Shown here one piece after another: positions 36,020 to 46,108 of a stretch of DNA of 64,000 nucleotides (positions within the stretch are counted from its first letter, which is position 1; every line of letters starts with the position of its first letter). Where the stretch lies: assembly GCF_012034205.1 (NCBI RefSeq), contig NZ_JAATEM010000014.1, forward strand, positions 111,480 to 175,479. The letters are read 5' to 3'. This DNA comes from Streptomyces composti. Lineage in GTDB: Bacteria; Actinomycetota; Actinomycetes; Streptomycetales; Streptomycetaceae. The notes beneath the pieces were generated by a model. That model was given only the letters and a program-made list of their open reading frames with translations, was not told where the DNA came from and did not search any database. The position numbers were made by a program, and so were the translations under genes.

Positions 36020-37128
36020 GCGACGTGAGGATCGACGACCTGCCCGTGCGGGACGAGCTGCGCGGCAAGTCCCCCTACGGGGCGCCCCAGCTCGACGTGC
36101 CCGTACGGCTGAACACCAACGAGAACCCCTACCCGCTGCCCGAGCCGCTGGTCGAACGGATCGCCGAGCGGGTGCGCGAGGCCGCCCGCGGCCTCAACCG
36201 CTACCCGGACCGGGACGCGGTGGAGCTGCGCACCCGCCTCGCCGAGTACCTGACCCGCACCTCCGGTCACCGGGTCGGCGCGGAGAACGTCTGGGCGGCC
36301 AACGGCTCCAACGAGGTCATCCAGCAGCTGCTGCAGACCTTCGGCGGCCCGGGCCGCACCGCGATCGGCTTCGAGCCCTCGTACTCGATGCACGCCCTGA
36401 TCGCGCGCGGCACCGGCACCGGCTGGATCTCCGGCCCGCGCGCCGACGACTTCACCATCGACCTGCCCGCCGCCGAGAAGGCGATCGCCGAGAACCAGCC
36501 GGACGTCGTCTTCGTCACCACCCCCAACAACCCCACCGGCAACGCGGTGCCCCGCGAGACCGTCCTCGCGCTGTACGAGGCGGCGCAGGCGGCCAAGCCG
36601 TCGATGGTGGTGGTGGACGAGGCGTACATCGAGTTCAGCCACGGCGACTCGCTGCTCGGGCTGCTCGAGGGCCGGCCGCACCTGGTGATCTCGCGGACCA
36701 TGTCCAAGGCGTTCGGCGCGGCCGGGCTGCGCCTGGGCTATCTGGCCGCCCACCCGGCGGTGGTGGACGCGGTCCAGCTGGTCCGGCTGCCCTACCACCT
36801 CTCGGCGGTGACCCAGGCCACCGCGCTGGCCGCCCTGGAACACACCGACACCCTGCTCGGTTATGTCGAGCAGCTGAAGGCCGAACGGGACCGGCTGGTC
36901 GCCGAGCTGCGCGCGGCCGGCTACGAGGTGATCGAGTCGGACGCCAACTTCGTGCAGTTCGGCCGGTTCGACGACGCCCACCGGGCCTGGCGGCAGATCC
37001 TCGACCGGGGCGTGCTGGTCCGGGACAACGGCGTGCCGGGGTGGCTGCGGGTCACCGCCGGCACCCCGGAGGAGAACGACGCGTTCCTCGACGCGGTACG
37101 GGACATCAAGAAGGAGCAGAGCGAATGA
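36016..37128 (+). CDS. hisC: Histidinol-phosphate aminotransferase
   Basis: A 370-residue fold-type I PLP enzyme. [11 protein letters not shown] near the N-terminus, [17 protein letters not shown] and the PLP lysine Lys231 in [17 protein letters not shown] are all present. The GTG at 36016 overlaps hisD, and the stop overlaps the hisB ATG at 37125, so the block is translationally coupled. Confidence 0.96.
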   Translation: MSDVRIDDLPVRDELRGKSPYGAPQLDVPVRLNTNENPYPLPEPLVERIAERVREAARGLNRYPDRDAVELRTRLAEYLTRTSGHRVGAENVWAANGSNEVIQQLLQTFGGPGRTAIGFEPSYSMHALIARGTGTGWISGPRADDFTIDLPAAEKAIAENQPDVVFVTTPNNPTGNAVPRETVLALYEAAQAAKPSMVVVDEAYIEFSHGDSLLGLLEGRPHLVISRTMSKAFGAAGLRLGYLAAHPAVVDAVQLVRLPYHLSAVTQATALAALEHTDTLLGYVEQLKAERDRLVAELRAAGYEVIESDANFVQFGRFDDAHRAWRQILDRGVLVRDNGVPGWLRVTAGTPEENDAFLDAVRDIKKEQSE

Positions 37129-37718
37129 GCCGCGTTGGACGCGTGGAGCGCACCACCAAGGAGACCTCGGTGCTGGTCGAGATAGACCTCGACGGCACCG
37201 GGCGGACCGAGATCTCCACCGGGGTCGGCTTCTACGACCACATGCTCGACCAGCTCGGCCGGCACGGTCTGTTCGACCTGACCGTGAAGACCGAGGGCGA
37301 CCTGCACATCGACTCCCACCACACCATCGAGGACACCGCCCTCGCGCTCGGCGCCGCCTTCAAGCAGGCGCTCGGCGACAAGAAGGGGATCTACCGCTTC
37401 GGCAACTGCACGGTCCCGCTGGACGAGTCCCTCGCCCAGGTCACCGTCGATCTCTCCGGCCGCCCCTACCTGGTGCACACCGAGCCGGAGAACATGGCGC
37501 CGATGATCGGCGAGTACGACGTGACGATGACCCGGCACATCCTGGAGTCCTTCGTCGCCCAGGCCCAGATCGCGCTGCATGTGCACGTGCCGTACGGGCG
37601 GAACGCGCACCATATCGTGGAGTGCCAGTTCAAGGCCCTGGCCCGGGCCCTGCGCTACGCCTCCGAACGCGACCCGCGTGCAGAAGGGATCATTCCGTCC
37701 ACGAAGGGTGCGCTGTGA
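37125..37718 (+). CDS. hisB: Imidazoleglycerol-phosphate dehydratase
   Basis: A 197-residue Mn enzyme with the two metal-binding repeats: [13 protein letters not shown] and [17 protein letters not shown]. It lacks the phosphatase domain fused in enteric HisB, as usual in actinobacteria. ATG 37125 overlaps the hisC stop; its own stop overlaps the GTG of the small membrane gene. Confidence 0.96.
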   Translation: MSRVGRVERTTKETSVLVEIDLDGTGRTEISTGVGFYDHMLDQLGRHGLFDLTVKTEGDLHIDSHHTIEDTALALGAAFKQALGDKKGIYRFGNCTVPLDESLAQVTVDLSGRPYLVHTEPENMAPMIGEYDVTMTRHILESFVAQAQIALHVHVPYGRNAHHIVECQFKALARALRYASERDPRAEGIIPSTKGAL

Positions 37719-37873
37719 ACGGGCTGTCCACCGTCCTGATCGTGGTCGGGCTCTTCCTGGTCGGCGGCATCATCTCCTTCGTCAAGCAGAAGATGCCCAC
37801 GAGCCTGATCGTGCTGCTCTCCATCGGCGCCGCGATGTGCCTCCTCGCCGGCGTCCTCAGGCTGGAGGTGTGA
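37715..37873 (+). CDS. Small membrane protein within the his operon (52 aa)
   Basis: GTG 37715 overlaps the hisB stop as GTGA. The 52-residue product has two hydrophobic segments (about 5-23 and 30-48) joined by the basic turn KQKMP, and ends LAGVLRLEV. Its stop lies one base before the hisH GTG, with the hisH ribosome site GGAGGTGTGAG inside the gene. The tight coupling on both sides argues that it is translated. No function is known; small genes of this kind also occur in other Streptomyces amino-acid operons (compare trpM). Confidence 0.8.
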   Translation: MNGLSTVLIVVGLFLVGGIISFVKQKMPTSLIVLLSIGAAMCLLAGVLRLEV

Positions 37874-37874
37874 G

Positions 37875-38516
37875 GTGAGCACCACCAAGAAGGTCGTGGT
37901 CTTCGACTACGGCTTCGGCAACGTGCGCTCCGCCGAGCGGGCCCTCGCCCGCGCGGGTGCGGACGTCGAGATCACCCGCGACTTCGACACGGCCATGAAC
38001 GCCGACGGTCTGCTGGTACCGGGCGTCGGCGCCTTCGCCGCCTGCATGCAGGGACTGAAGCAGGCGCGCGGCGACTGGATCGTGGGCCGCCGGCTGGCCG
38101 GCGGCCGCCCGGTGATGGGCATCTGCGTCGGCATGCAGATCCTCTTCGCCCGCGGCATCGAGCACGGGGTGGAGACCGAGGGCCTGAACGAGTGGCCCGG
38201 CACGGTCGGCCCGCTCGAGGCCGACATCGTGCCCCACATGGGCTGGAACACCGTGGACATCGCGCCCGGCTCCCAGCTGTTCGCCGGTCTCGACGACGGC
38301 ACCCGCTTCTACTTCGTGCACTCCTACGCCGTCCACGACTGGCAGCTGGAGGCGCACAACCCGGCGATGCAGGCGCCCAAGGTCACCTGGGCCACGCACG
38401 GCAAGCCGTTCGTGGCGGCGGTGGAGAACGGCGCCCTGTGGGCCACCCAGTTCCACCCCGAGAAGTCCGGCGACGCCGGTGCCCAGCTGCTGAACAACTG
38501 GATCGGAATCCTCTGA
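37875..38516 (+). CDS. hisH: Imidazole glycerol phosphate synthase, glutaminase subunit
   Basis: A 213-residue class I amidotransferase. The nucleophile is Cys84 in [10 protein letters not shown]; the catalytic His and Glu are in TQFHPEKSG. It supplies ammonia to HisF (39654). The start is GTG 37875; the stop shares one base with the priA ATG. Confidence 0.96.
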   Translation: MSTTKKVVVFDYGFGNVRSAERALARAGADVEITRDFDTAMNADGLLVPGVGAFAACMQGLKQARGDWIVGRRLAGGRPVMGICVGMQILFARGIEHGVETEGLNEWPGTVGPLEADIVPHMGWNTVDIAPGSQLFAGLDDGTRFYFVHSYAVHDWQLEAHNPAMQAPKVTWATHGKPFVAAVENGALWATQFHPEKSGDAGAQLLNNWIGIL

Positions 38517-39244
38517 TGGCTGCCAAGCTCGAACTCCTCCCCGCCGTCGACGTCCGCGACGGCCAGGCCGTCCGCCTGGTGCACGGCGAGTCCGGCACCG
38601 AGACCTCCTACGGCTCGCCGCTCGAGGCCGCCCTCGCCTGGCAGCGCTCCGGCGCCGAGTGGCTGCACCTGGTCGACCTGGACGCCGCGTTCGGCACCGG
38701 GAACAACCGGGAGCTGATCGCCGAGGTCACCCGGGCCATGGACATCAAGGTGGAGCTGTCCGGCGGCATCCGCGACGACGAGACCCTCGCCGCCGCGCTC
38801 GCCACCGGCTGCACCCGCGTCAACCTGGGCACGGCCGCCCTGGAGACCCCCGAGTGGGTCGCCAAGGTCATCGCCGAGCACGGCGACAGGATCGCCGTCG
38901 GCCTCGACGTGCGCGGCACCACCCTGCGCGGCCGCGGCTGGACCCGCGACGGCGGCGACCTCTACGAGACGCTGGAGCGTCTCAACAAGGAGGGCTGCGC
39001 CCGCTACGTCGTCACCGACATCGCCAAGGACGGCACCCTGCAGGGTCCCAACCTGGAGCTGCTGAAGAACGTCTGCGCCGCCACCGACCGCCCGGTCGTC
39101 GCCTCCGGCGGGGTGTCCTCGCTGGACGACCTCAGGGCGATCGCCGAGCTGGTGCCCCTCGGTGTCGAGGGCGCCATCGTCGGGAAGGCCCTGTACGCGA
39201 AGGCGTTCACCCTGGAAGAGGCCCTGGAGGCTGTGTCGCGATGA
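38516..39244 (+). CDS. priA: Bifunctional isomerase PriA (HisA/TrpF activities)
   Basis: A 242-residue beta/alpha barrel. It matches HisA with catalytic aspartates at Asp12 (PAVDVRDG) and Asp168 ([14 protein letters not shown]). In Streptomyces and Mycobacterium this protein also isomerises phosphoribosylanthranilate, replacing TrpF; no trpF gene appears among the trp genes here, consistent with that. It therefore links the his and trp clusters of this window. ATG 38516 overlaps the hisH stop. Confidence 0.95.
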   Translation: MAAKLELLPAVDVRDGQAVRLVHGESGTETSYGSPLEAALAWQRSGAEWLHLVDLDAAFGTGNNRELIAEVTRAMDIKVELSGGIRDDETLAAALATGCTRVNLGTAALETPEWVAKVIAEHGDRIAVGLDVRGTTLRGRGWTRDGGDLYETLERLNKEGCARYVVTDIAKDGTLQGPNLELLKNVCAATDRPVVASGGVSSLDDLRAIAELVPLGVEGAIVGKALYAKAFTLEEALEAVSR

Positions 39245-39657
39245 CCATCGATGCCGTGCGGCGGGTGCAGAGCGGAAACCCCTGGGAGGAGTCCTTCGGC
39301 TTCGCACGCGCCGTCGCGGCGGGCGACCTCGTCCTGGTCGCGGGCACCACCGCGTTCAAGGGCGATGTGCTCTACGGCGAGGGCGACCCGTACGAGCAGG
39401 CCAAGGTCGCCTTCACCACCGCGCTCGAGGCCATCGGCGAGTTCGGGCTCGGCGTGGAGTCCGTGGTCCGCACCCGGCTGCACCTCGCCCACGCCCGCGA
39501 CGTCGACGAGGTCGCCCGGGCCCACAAGGAGCTGTTCGACCGGGTGCGACCGGTCACCACCGTGCTGGTCGTCGAGGGGTTCGTCGACGCCCGCGTCCTG
39601 GTCTCGGTGGAACTGGAAGCATTCCGAGGAAATCACCAAGGAGCCGTGACTTCATGA
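39241..39657 (+). CDS. RidA-family (YjgF/UK114) protein
   Basis: A 138-residue protein of the RidA superfamily, whose best-studied members hydrolyse reactive enamines and imines such as 2-aminoacrylate from PLP enzymes. [11 protein letters not shown], the helix [18 protein letters not shown] and the C-terminal [25 protein letters not shown] are typical, with the substrate-binding Arg in DARVLV. It overlaps priA at its start (ATG 39241) and hisF at its end, so it is part of the his operon. Confidence 0.88.
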   Translation: MTIDAVRRVQSGNPWEESFGFARAVAAGDLVLVAGTTAFKGDVLYGEGDPYEQAKVAFTTALEAIGEFGLGVESVVRTRLHLAHARDVDEVARAHKELFDRVRPVTTVLVVEGFVDARVLVSVELEAFRGNHQGAVTS

Positions 39658-40409
39658 CCCTGGCGGTCCGAGTCATCCCCTGCCTGGACGTGGACAACGG
39701 CCGGGTCGTCAAGGGCGTCAACTTCAAGAACCTGCGCGACGCGGGCGACCCCGTCGAGATGGCCAAGGTCTACGACGCCGAGGGCGCCGACGAGCTGACC
39801 TTCCTGGACATCACCGCCTCGTCCGGCAACCGCGAGACCACCTACGACGTGGTGCGCCGCACCGCCGAGCAGGTCTTCATCCCGCTCACCGTGGGCGGCG
39901 GCGTGCGCACCGCCGACGACGTGGACAGGCTGCTGCGCGCGGGCGCCGACAAGGTCGGTGTCAACACGGCCGCGATCGCCCGCCCCGAGCTGATCCGGGA
40001 GATCGCCGAGCGCTTCGGCCGCCAGGTCCTGGTGCTGTCGGTGGACGCCCGCCGCACCCCGGGCGGCGGCTTCGAGGTCACCACCCACGGCGGTCGCCGC
40101 GGCACCGGCATCGACGCCGTCGAATGGGCCCACCAGGCCGCCGAACTGGGCGCCGGGGAGATCCTGCTCAACTCCATGGACGCCGACGGCACCAAGGACG
40201 GCTACGACCTGGAGATGATCACCGCGGTCCGCAAGCACGTCACCGTCCCGCTGATCGCCTCCGGCGGCGCCGGCAAGCTCGCCGACTTCCCGCCGGCCAT
40301 CGACGCGGGCGCCGACGCGGTCCTCGCGGCCTCCGTCTTCCACTTCGGCGACCTGCGGATCGGCGAGGTCAAGGACACCCTGCGCGAGGCAGGCCACCCG
40401 GTCCGCTGA
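39654..40409 (+). CDS. hisF: Imidazole glycerol phosphate synthase, cyclase subunit
   Basis: A 251-residue beta/alpha barrel that joins PRFAR with ammonia from HisH. Catalytic Asp12 lies in [14 protein letters not shown] and the second in [15 protein letters not shown]; the phosphate loop VGGGVRT is intact. ATG 39654 overlaps the preceding stop. The convergent gene ends only nine bases beyond its stop. Confidence 0.96.
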   Translation: MTLAVRVIPCLDVDNGRVVKGVNFKNLRDAGDPVEMAKVYDAEGADELTFLDITASSGNRETTYDVVRRTAEQVFIPLTVGGGVRTADDVDRLLRAGADKVGVNTAAIARPELIREIAERFGRQVLVLSVDARRTPGGGFEVTTHGGRRGTGIDAVEWAHQAAELGAGEILLNSMDADGTKDGYDLEMITAVRKHVTVPLIASGGAGKLADFPPAIDAGADAVLAASVFHFGDLRIGEVKDTLREAGHPVR

Positions 40410-40418
40410 CGCCGGCGC

Positions 40419-40817
40419 TCACTCGAGCGGCTGGATCAGCTGGATCAGATTGCCCACCGTGTCGTCCGCGACGGCCGTGAGCACCCCGCCGCGCTCCTGC
40501 GGATCCTCCACGAAGTGGACGCCCTCCCCGCGCAGCCGTTCGTACTCCGCGCGGAGGTCGTCCACCGAGAGCACGATCGCGGGCAGCCCCGCCTCGCGCA
40601 CCGCCCTGCGGTACGGCTCGGCGATCGGCCCCTGGCCGGACTCGAGCAGCAGTTCCAGATCCGGCTGCGCACCGTCCCGCGCGCCCACCGTGACCAGCAG
40701 CGCGCCGTCGCCCAGGTCCCGCCGCCTGCGGGTCTCCAACCCCAGGACGTCGGTGTAGAAGGCGTGCGCCTTCGCGACGTCATCCACGTAGACGCTGGTC
40801 ATGGCGACCTTGATCAT
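40419..40817 (-). CDS. VOC (glyoxalase-like) superfamily protein
   Basis: A 132-residue protein with the two beta-alpha-beta-beta-beta units of the vicinal oxygen chelate fold (TSVYVDDVAKAHAFYTDVLG first, then SVDDLRAEYERLRGEGVHF). The end, DTVGNLIQLIQP, is usual for this family. Substrate unknown. It is followed on the same strand, 27 bp upstream, by the TIGR03085-type gene, so the two may form an operon inserted between hisF and hisI. Confidence 0.88.
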   Translation of the reverse strand: MIKVAMTSVYVDDVAKAHAFYTDVLGLETRRRRDLGDGALLVTVGARDGAQPDLELLLESGQGPIAEPYRRAVREAGLPAIVLSVDDLRAEYERLRGEGVHFVEDPQERGGVLTAVADDTVGNLIQLIQPLE

Positions 40818-40844
40818 GACGGGGCCTTTCGGGTCGTGCGGCGA

Positions 40845-41480
40845 TCAGATCCCGAGCTGCTTGGTCTCCCGCAGCTTGGCGATCGCGTCCTCGTCGCCCT
40901 CCAGCTCCACCCTGGCCGCGCCCTGCCGGCCGTAGGCGAACAGCACCAGCTCCGACGGCTCCCCGGTCACCGTGACCACCGGGGTGCCGCGGCGGGCCAC
41001 CGCCGTCTGGCCGTCCGGGCGGCGCAGCACCAGACCCGTCGGCACGCCCCGGCCCATCAGCCGGGCGCTGCGCTCGAGGCGGGACCACAGCGCGTCCTGG
41101 AACACCGGGTCCAGCTCCCGCGGGGTCCAGTCGGGCTGGGCGCGGCGGACGTCCTCGGTGTGGACGTAGAACTCCACGATGTTGGACAGCTCGTCGACCT
41201 GTTTCAGGGAGAACGGCGAGAAGCGCGGCGGGCCGGTGCGGATCAGCTGGATCAGCTCCGCGTACGGCTTGTCGGTGAATTCCGCCATCACCCGTTCCAG
41301 GCGCGGCGCCAGCTGCTTGATCAGGATGCCGCCGGCCGCATCGGGGCGGCGCTCGCGCACCACCACGTGCGCGGCCAGGTCCCGGGTCGTCCAGCCCTCG
41401 CACAGGGTCGGGGCGTCGGGGCCCGCGGTCTCCAGCAGATCGGCCAGGAGAAGTCGTTCACGCTTCGCATGGGTCGACAT
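40845..41480 (-). CDS. TIGR03085-type metal-binding protein
   Basis: A 211-residue protein (ATG 41480) of the DinB/mycothiol-maleylpyruvate isomerase-like superfamily in its actinobacterial TIGR03085 branch. The N-terminal helix bundle carries [20 protein letters not shown] (first His) and [14 protein letters not shown] (His and Glu/Asp), which form the presumed metal site. The C-terminal half has [18 protein letters not shown], as in related proteins. Function unknown. Confidence 0.85.
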   Translation of the reverse strand: MSTHAKRERLLLADLLETAGPDAPTLCEGWTTRDLAAHVVVRERRPDAAGGILIKQLAPRLERVMAEFTDKPYAELIQLIRTGPPRFSPFSLKQVDELSNIVEFYVHTEDVRRAQPDWTPRELDPVFQDALWSRLERSARLMGRGVPTGLVLRRPDGQTAVARRGTPVVTVTGEPSELVLFAYGRQGAARVELEGDEDAIAKLRETKQLGI

Positions 41481-41563
41481 GCCTGCCAGCCTACGGCCGC
41501 CCCACCGGTCCGGACAGTGGACGCCGTCCGGGCGGCACCGGCCGGCGCGGCACAATGGACCGC

Positions 41564-41989
41564 ATGACCAGCACGCCCGCCCGCCGCCCGGCCACCACCC
41601 GGGAAGGCGCTCCCTCCAGCGGCCTCGACCCGGAGATCGCCGCACGGCTCAAGCGCAGCCCCGACGGCCTCCTGCCCGCCATCGCCCAGCAGTACGACAC
41701 CGGGGAGGTGCTGATGCTCGGCTGGATGGACGACGAGGCGCTGCACCGCACCCTCACCACCGGCCGCTGCACCTACTGGTCGCGCAGCCGCCAGGAGTAC
41801 TGGGTCAAGGGCGACACCTCCGGGCACGTCCAGCGGGTGAAGTCGGTCGCCCTGGACTGCGACGCCGACACCGTGCTGGTCAAGGTCGACCAGGTCGGCG
41901 CCGCCTGCCACACCGGCGCCCGCACCTGCTTCGACGCCGACGTGCTGCTGAAGGACGGCGATCACGGCGTCCCCGGCGACGATCAGTAA
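41564..41989 (+). CDS. hisI: Phosphoribosyl-AMP cyclohydrolase
   Basis: A 141-residue enzyme for the third histidine step. The Zn and Mg sites are visible: [15 protein letters not shown] and [13 protein letters not shown], with [18 protein letters not shown] earlier. The HisE domain fused in enteric bacteria is absent. ATG 41564 is preferred over 41555 by comparison with family N-termini. trpE starts only 11 bases later, so hisI and trpE share a transcript. Confidence 0.94.
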   Translation: MTSTPARRPATTREGAPSSGLDPEIAARLKRSPDGLLPAIAQQYDTGEVLMLGWMDDEALHRTLTTGRCTYWSRSRQEYWVKGDTSGHVQRVKSVALDCDADTVLVKVDQVGAACHTGARTCFDADVLLKDGDHGVPGDDQ

Positions 41990-42000
41990 GGTCAGCCGTC

Positions 42001-43494
42001 ATGGACCTCGAGACGTTCCGCAAGCTCGCCGCCGACCGGCGGGTCATCCCGGTCACCCGCAAGCTCCTCGCCGACGGCGACACACCGGTGGCGCTCTACC
42101 GCAAGCTCGCCGCCGAGCGCCCCGGCACCTTCCTGCTGGAGTCCGCGGAGAACGGACGCTCCTGGTCCCGCTACTCCTTCGTCGGCGTGCGGTCGGCCGC
42201 CACCCTCACCGAGCGCGACGGGCAGGCCCACTGGCTGGGCACGCCGCCCGTCGGCGTCCCCACCGCCGGCGACCCGCTGGCCGCGCTGCGCGCCACCCTC
42301 GAAGCCCTGCACACCCCCCGCGACCTCGCCCACGACCTGGGCCTGCCGCCCTTCACCGGCGGCATGGTCGGCTACCTCGGCTACGACATCGTGCGCCGCC
42401 TGGAGAAGATCGGCCCCGGCGAGCGCGACGACCTGGGGCTGCCCGAGCTGACCATGCTGCTCACCAGCGACCTCGCCGTGATGGACCACTGGGAGGGCGC
42501 CGTCTGGCTGATCGCCAACGCGATCAACCACAACGACCTGGAGACCGGCGTCGACGAGGCCTACGCCGACGCCGTGGCCCGGCTCGACGCCATGCAGGCC
42601 GACCTCTCCCGCCCCGTCGCCCAGCCCCCGGCCGCGCTGCCGCCCTCCGAACTGCCCGAGTACACCGCCCTGTGGGGCGGCCCCGACTTCCAGGCGGCCG
42701 TCGAGGACATCAAGGAGCGCATCCGCGCCGGCGAGGCCTTCCAGGTCGTCCCCTCCCAGCGCTTCGAGACCCCCTGCACGGCCACCGCGCTCGATGTCTA
42801 CCGGGTGCTGCGGGCCACCAACCCGTCCCCGTACATGTACCTGTTCCGGTTCGACGGCTTCGACGTGGCCGGCTCGTCCCCCGAGGCGCTGGTGAAGGTC
42901 GAGGACGGGCAGGCCATGGTGCACCCCATCGCCGGCACCCGGCACCGCGGCAGCACCCCGCAGGAGGACCAGGCCCTCGCCGAGGAGCTGCTCGCCGACC
43001 CCAAGGAGCGCGCCGAGCACCTGATGCTGGTCGACCTCGGCCGCAACGACCTCGGACGGGTCTGCGAGCCCGGCTCGGTCGAGGTGGTCGACTTCATGTC
43101 CATCGAGCGCTACTCGCACGTCATGCACATCGTCTCGACGGTCACCGGGCGGGTCGCCGCCGACCGCACCGCCTTCGACGTGCTCACCGCCTGCTTCCCG
43201 GCCGGCACCCTCTCCGGCGCGCCCAAGCCGCGCGCCATGCAGATCATCGACGAGCTGGAGCCGTCCCGGCGCGGCCTGTACGGCGGCTGCGTCGGCTACC
43301 TGGACTTCGCCGGCGACTCCGACACCGCCATCGCCATCCGCACCGCCCTGCTGCGCGACGGCACCGCCTATGTGCAGGCGGGCGCCGGGATCGTCGCCGA
43401 CTCCGACCCGGTCGCCGAGGACACCGAGTGCCGCAACAAGGCCGCGGCGGTGCTGCGGGCGGTGCACACCGCGAACCGCCTGGGCACGGCCTGA
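42001..43494 (+). CDS. trpE: Anthranilate synthase component I
   Basis: A 497-residue chorismate-using enzyme. The N-terminal regulatory region carries [18 protein letters not shown], where the LLES element binds feedback tryptophan. The catalytic part has [47 protein letters not shown] and [19 protein letters not shown]. The glutaminase TrpG is not in this window. ATG 42001 follows hisI closely. A small 7-bp hairpin (43487-43503) overlaps the stop. Confidence 0.95.
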   Translation: MDLETFRKLAADRRVIPVTRKLLADGDTPVALYRKLAAERPGTFLLESAENGRSWSRYSFVGVRSAATLTERDGQAHWLGTPPVGVPTAGDPLAALRATLEALHTPRDLAHDLGLPPFTGGMVGYLGYDIVRRLEKIGPGERDDLGLPELTMLLTSDLAVMDHWEGAVWLIANAINHNDLETGVDEAYADAVARLDAMQADLSRPVAQPPAALPPSELPEYTALWGGPDFQAAVEDIKERIRAGEAFQVVPSQRFETPCTATALDVYRVLRATNPSPYMYLFRFDGFDVAGSSPEALVKVEDGQAMVHPIAGTRHRGSTPQEDQALAEELLADPKERAEHLMLVDLGRNDLGRVCEPGSVEVVDFMSIERYSHVMHIVSTVTGRVAADRTAFDVLTACFPAGTLSGAPKPRAMQIIDELEPSRRGLYGGCVGYLDFAGDSDTAIAIRTALLRDGTAYVQAGAGIVADSDPVAEDTECRNKAAAVLRAVHTANRLGTA

Positions 43495-43503
43495 ATCAGG
43501 CCG
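43487..43503 (+). terminator. Small hairpin over the trpE stop
   Basis: CGGCCTG and CAGGCCG form a 7-bp stem with a 3-base loop that contains part of the trpE stop. It is short, and the next gene starts 54 bp later, so partial termination or RNA protection is as likely as full termination. Confidence 0.35.
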
Positions 43504-43556
43504 GGAGCCAACCCCCGGATGTCGGTCCGCGCGGCTTTCAGGCGATAGTGGAGGGC

Positions 43557-44192
43557 GTGACTGCCGTACCTCACCCCCGTTCCGAAGCCGCCGGACCCGC
43601 TCGCGCGGGGCGGATCAGCCTCGCCGCCGCCCTGCTCAGCGGCGCCCTGGGCGCGGCCGTCGCCCTGCTCGCCACCCGGCAGCAGTGGTCCGAGGGCACC
43701 GCGACGGTCGCCGGCGGCGCGTTCCCGCTGACCGCCAAGGGCAGCGACGTCACCGGCGTCCCCGCCGCCCTGGCCGTGGTCGGCCTCGCCGCGCTGGTCG
43801 CCGTCTTCGCCGTCCGCCGGGCCGGGCGCGTCACCGTCGCCGCGCTGCTCGCGCTGTGCGGGGCCGGCACCGTGGTCGCGGCGCTGCTCGGCGCCTCCGA
43901 CAGCTCCGCCCTCGACGAGAAGGCCGCACAGGCCTCCGGCGACACCTCCGCCACCGTCGAGGTGCTCAGCCACACCGCCTGGCCCTATGTCGCCGCCGTC
44001 GGCGGCGTGCTGCTGCTGCTCGCCGGGCTGCTCGCGCTGCGCTACGGCCGCCTGTGGCCGGCCATGTCCGGCCGCTACGAGCGCGCCGGCGGCACGGCGC
44101 GCCCCCGCCGCCGGGCCGTCCCCGCCGACCCGGACCGCCCCGAGGAGATGTGGAAGGCGCTGGACAGGGGAGAGGACCCCACCGGAGCCTGA
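43557..44192 (+). CDS. Trp-associated membrane protein (TIGR02234 family)
   Basis: A 211-residue protein with four hydrophobic segments (about 20-40, 65-82, 87-107, 143-163) in the pattern of the actinobacterial tryptophan-associated membrane family, which is placed next to trpE and trpC in many actinobacteria. The basic, Pro-rich tail (PRRRAVPADPDRPEEMWKAL) is probably cytoplasmic. Function unknown. GTG 43557 is chosen; GTG 43548 is an alternative. Confidence 0.85.
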   Translation: MTAVPHPRSEAAGPARAGRISLAAALLSGALGAAVALLATRQQWSEGTATVAGGAFPLTAKGSDVTGVPAALAVVGLAALVAVFAVRRAGRVTVAALLALCGAGTVVAALLGASDSSALDEKAAQASGDTSATVEVLSHTAWPYVAAVGGVLLLLAGLLALRYGRLWPAMSGRYERAGGTARPRRRAVPADPDRPEEMWKALDRGEDPTGA

Positions 44193-44298
44193 GCGCGACC
44201 CGCGCGGAGTGCACCCCCGAGTACGGCACGCCCGCGCGTGCGGGACAATGAGGCCGAGCGTCCTGCTCAGACACGCACACAGCAACGAGGAGCAAGCA

Positions 44299-44550
44299 AT
44301 GGCGGGCAGCAGCCACGGTCACACCCCGGCCGCCTGGACCGGTGTCATCATCGCCTTCATCGGTTTCTGCGTCGCGGGCGCGTTCATGGTGATGGCTCAA
44401 CCGGTGGGCTTCTGGGCAGGCATGGGCATCGTGCTCCTCGGCGGCGTCGTCGGCGCCGTCATGCGCTCGATGGGTCTCGGCCAGCCGAAGCACGCCCACC
44501 CCGTGCACCAGACCACCGGCGACCGCGCCAAGGCCGGCGCCGAGAGCTGA
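44299..44550 (+). CDS. HGxxPAAW-motif small membrane protein
   Basis: An 83-residue protein with the N-terminal signature HGHTPAAWTGV and two membrane helices (about 13-33 and 39-58), then a His-rich tail (KHAHPVHQ). ATG 44299 follows the ribosome site AACGAGGAGC. It is a conserved actinobacterial family of unknown function, regularly found among the trp genes. Confidence 0.85.
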   Translation: MAGSSHGHTPAAWTGVIIAFIGFCVAGAFMVMAQPVGFWAGMGIVLLGGVVGAVMRSMGLGQPKHAHPVHQTTGDRAKAGAES

Positions 44551-44618
44551 CGCACCGGGCGGCACCGGGGAACGACCCGGGAAGCACCGCACGGCACCCC
44601 GGCGAAGGCCCGCCGGGA

Positions 44619-44655
44619 CAGGGGCGGCCGGCACCCACGGTGCCGGGACCGCCCC
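44619..44655 (+). terminator. Terminator between the HGxxPAAW and DUF2752 genes
   Basis: AGGGGCGG-CCGGCAC pairs with GTGCCGG-ACCGCCCCT with one mismatch and a short loop, 69 bp beyond the stop at 44550. Confidence 0.72.
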
Positions 44656-44703
44656 TGACGCATGCGACGGGCGGGGCCGGGCCGGTGCGGGCACAATGCA
44701 CGG

Positions 44704-45138
44704 GTGAACGCCGCCAGCAGCCCGCCCGCCACGCCCCGCCGAGCCAGGGCCGCCCGGCTCGCCGTCCCCGCCGGTGTGCTCGCGGCCGTCGCCGGGGCCT
44801 TCGCCTATGTGGCGGCCGTCGACCCCAATGAGCCCGGCCACTACCCGGCCTGCCCGCTGCTGCGGCTCACCGGCCTGTACTGCCCCGGCTGCGGCGGCCT
44901 GCGCAGCGCCCACGCCGTCGCCCACGGCGATCTGCCGGCCGCCCTGCAGGCCAACGCGCCCGCGGTGCTCGGCTACGCGGCCTTCGCCGTGCTGTGGACC
45001 GTCTGGGTGGTCCGCGTCCTGCGCGGCCGGCCCTTCCGGTTCGACCCGCCGCCGCTGCTGATGTGGTCCCTGGGGGCGTTGCTGCTGGTCTTCACGGTCG
45101 TGCGCAACCTGCCGTTCGGCGGCTGGCTGCACCCCTGA
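44704..45138 (+). CDS. DUF2752-family membrane protein
   Basis: A 144-residue protein with three hydrophobic segments (about 20-42, 86-104, 116-134). The signature CPLLRLTGLYCPGCGGLRSAH between the first two is the DUF2752 motif, with cysteines that could hold a metal or cofactor. Function unknown. The start is GTG 44704. It lies 141 bp ahead of trpC. Confidence 0.87.
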   Translation: MNAASSPPATPRRARAARLAVPAGVLAAVAGAFAYVAAVDPNEPGHYPACPLLRLTGLYCPGCGGLRSAHAVAHGDLPAALQANAPAVLGYAAFAVLWTVWVVRVLRGRPFRFDPPPLLMWSLGALLLVFTVVRNLPFGGWLHP

Positions 45139-45279
45139 CCAGGGTCGTCCGTCCAGCTGGTGGGACCCGGACCGACCGGATGCGGGGTCGGCCGCCCGCG
45201 GCGGATACCATCGCAGTGACCATCGGTTTCAGTCCGACGAACCGACCGAAGCCCGACCTTCTGGAAGGGGGCCGCTCGC

Positions 45280-46086
45280 GTGAGTGTGCTCGACGAGATC
45301 ATCGACGGAGTCCGTGCCGACCTCGCGGAGCGGCAGGCGCGCGTCAGCCTCGACGAGCTCAAGGAACGCGCAGCGAAGGCCCCGGCGGCCAAGGACGGCG
45401 TGGCCGCCCTGCGCGGCGAGGGCGTCAAGGTCATCTGTGAGGTCAAGCGCTCCAGCCCGTCCAAGGGCGCGCTGGCCGCGATCGCCGACCCGGCCGGGCT
45501 CGCCGCCGACTACGAGGCGGGCGGCGCCGCCGTCATCTCCGTCCTCACCGAGCAGCGCCGGTTCGGCGGCTCGCTGGCCGACCTGGAGGCGGTGCGCGCA
45601 CGCGTGGACATCCCCGTGCTGCGCAAGGACTTCATCGTCACCTCCTACCAGCTCTGGGAGGCCCGCGCCTACGGCGCCGACCTCGCCCTGCTGATCGTGG
45701 CCGCCCTCGAGCAGCCGGCCCTGGAGTCCCTCATCGAGCGCGCCGAGTCCATCGGCCTCACCCCGCTCGTCGAGGTGCACGACGAGGAGGAGGTCGAGCG
45801 CGCCGTGGACGCGGGCGCCAAGGTCATCGGTGTCAACGCCCGCAACCTCAAGACCCTCGAGGTCGACCGCGGCACCTTCGAGCGGGTGGCCCCCGAGCTC
45901 CCGGCGCACCTGGTCAAGGTCGCCGAGTCCGGAGTGCGCGGCCCGCACGACCTGATCGCCTACGCCAACGCGGGCGCCGACGCGGTGCTCGTCGGCGAGT
46001 CCCTGGTCACCGGCAAGGACCCCAAGACGGCCGTCGCCGACCTGGTGGCCGCGGGCGAGCACCCCGCACTCCGTCACGGCCGCTGA
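45280..46086 (+). CDS. trpC: Indole-3-glycerol phosphate synthase
   Basis: A 268-residue beta/alpha barrel. The catalytic Lys is in [11 protein letters not shown] and the second in [21 protein letters not shown] and VAESGV complete the phosphate and substrate loops. It stands alone, not fused to TrpF. The GTG at 45280 follows GGAAGGGGG. It is the first gene of trpC-trpM-trpB-trpA, with a likely promoter in the 141 bp upstream, where I see no Trp-rich leader peptide. Confidence 0.95.
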   Translation: MSVLDEIIDGVRADLAERQARVSLDELKERAAKAPAAKDGVAALRGEGVKVICEVKRSSPSKGALAAIADPAGLAADYEAGGAAVISVLTEQRRFGGSLADLEAVRARVDIPVLRKDFIVTSYQLWEARAYGADLALLIVAALEQPALESLIERAESIGLTPLVEVHDEEEVERAVDAGAKVIGVNARNLKTLEVDRGTFERVAPELPAHLVKVAESGVRGPHDLIAYANAGADAVLVGESLVTGKDPKTAVADLVAAGEHPALRHGR

Positions 46087-46108
46087 ACACCCCGCTAGGC
46101 TTGCCCCG

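Noticed and set aside
45139..45279. Possible trp attenuator leader before trpC
   Set aside because: No short reading frame with clustered Trp codons and no alternative hairpin set could be found.
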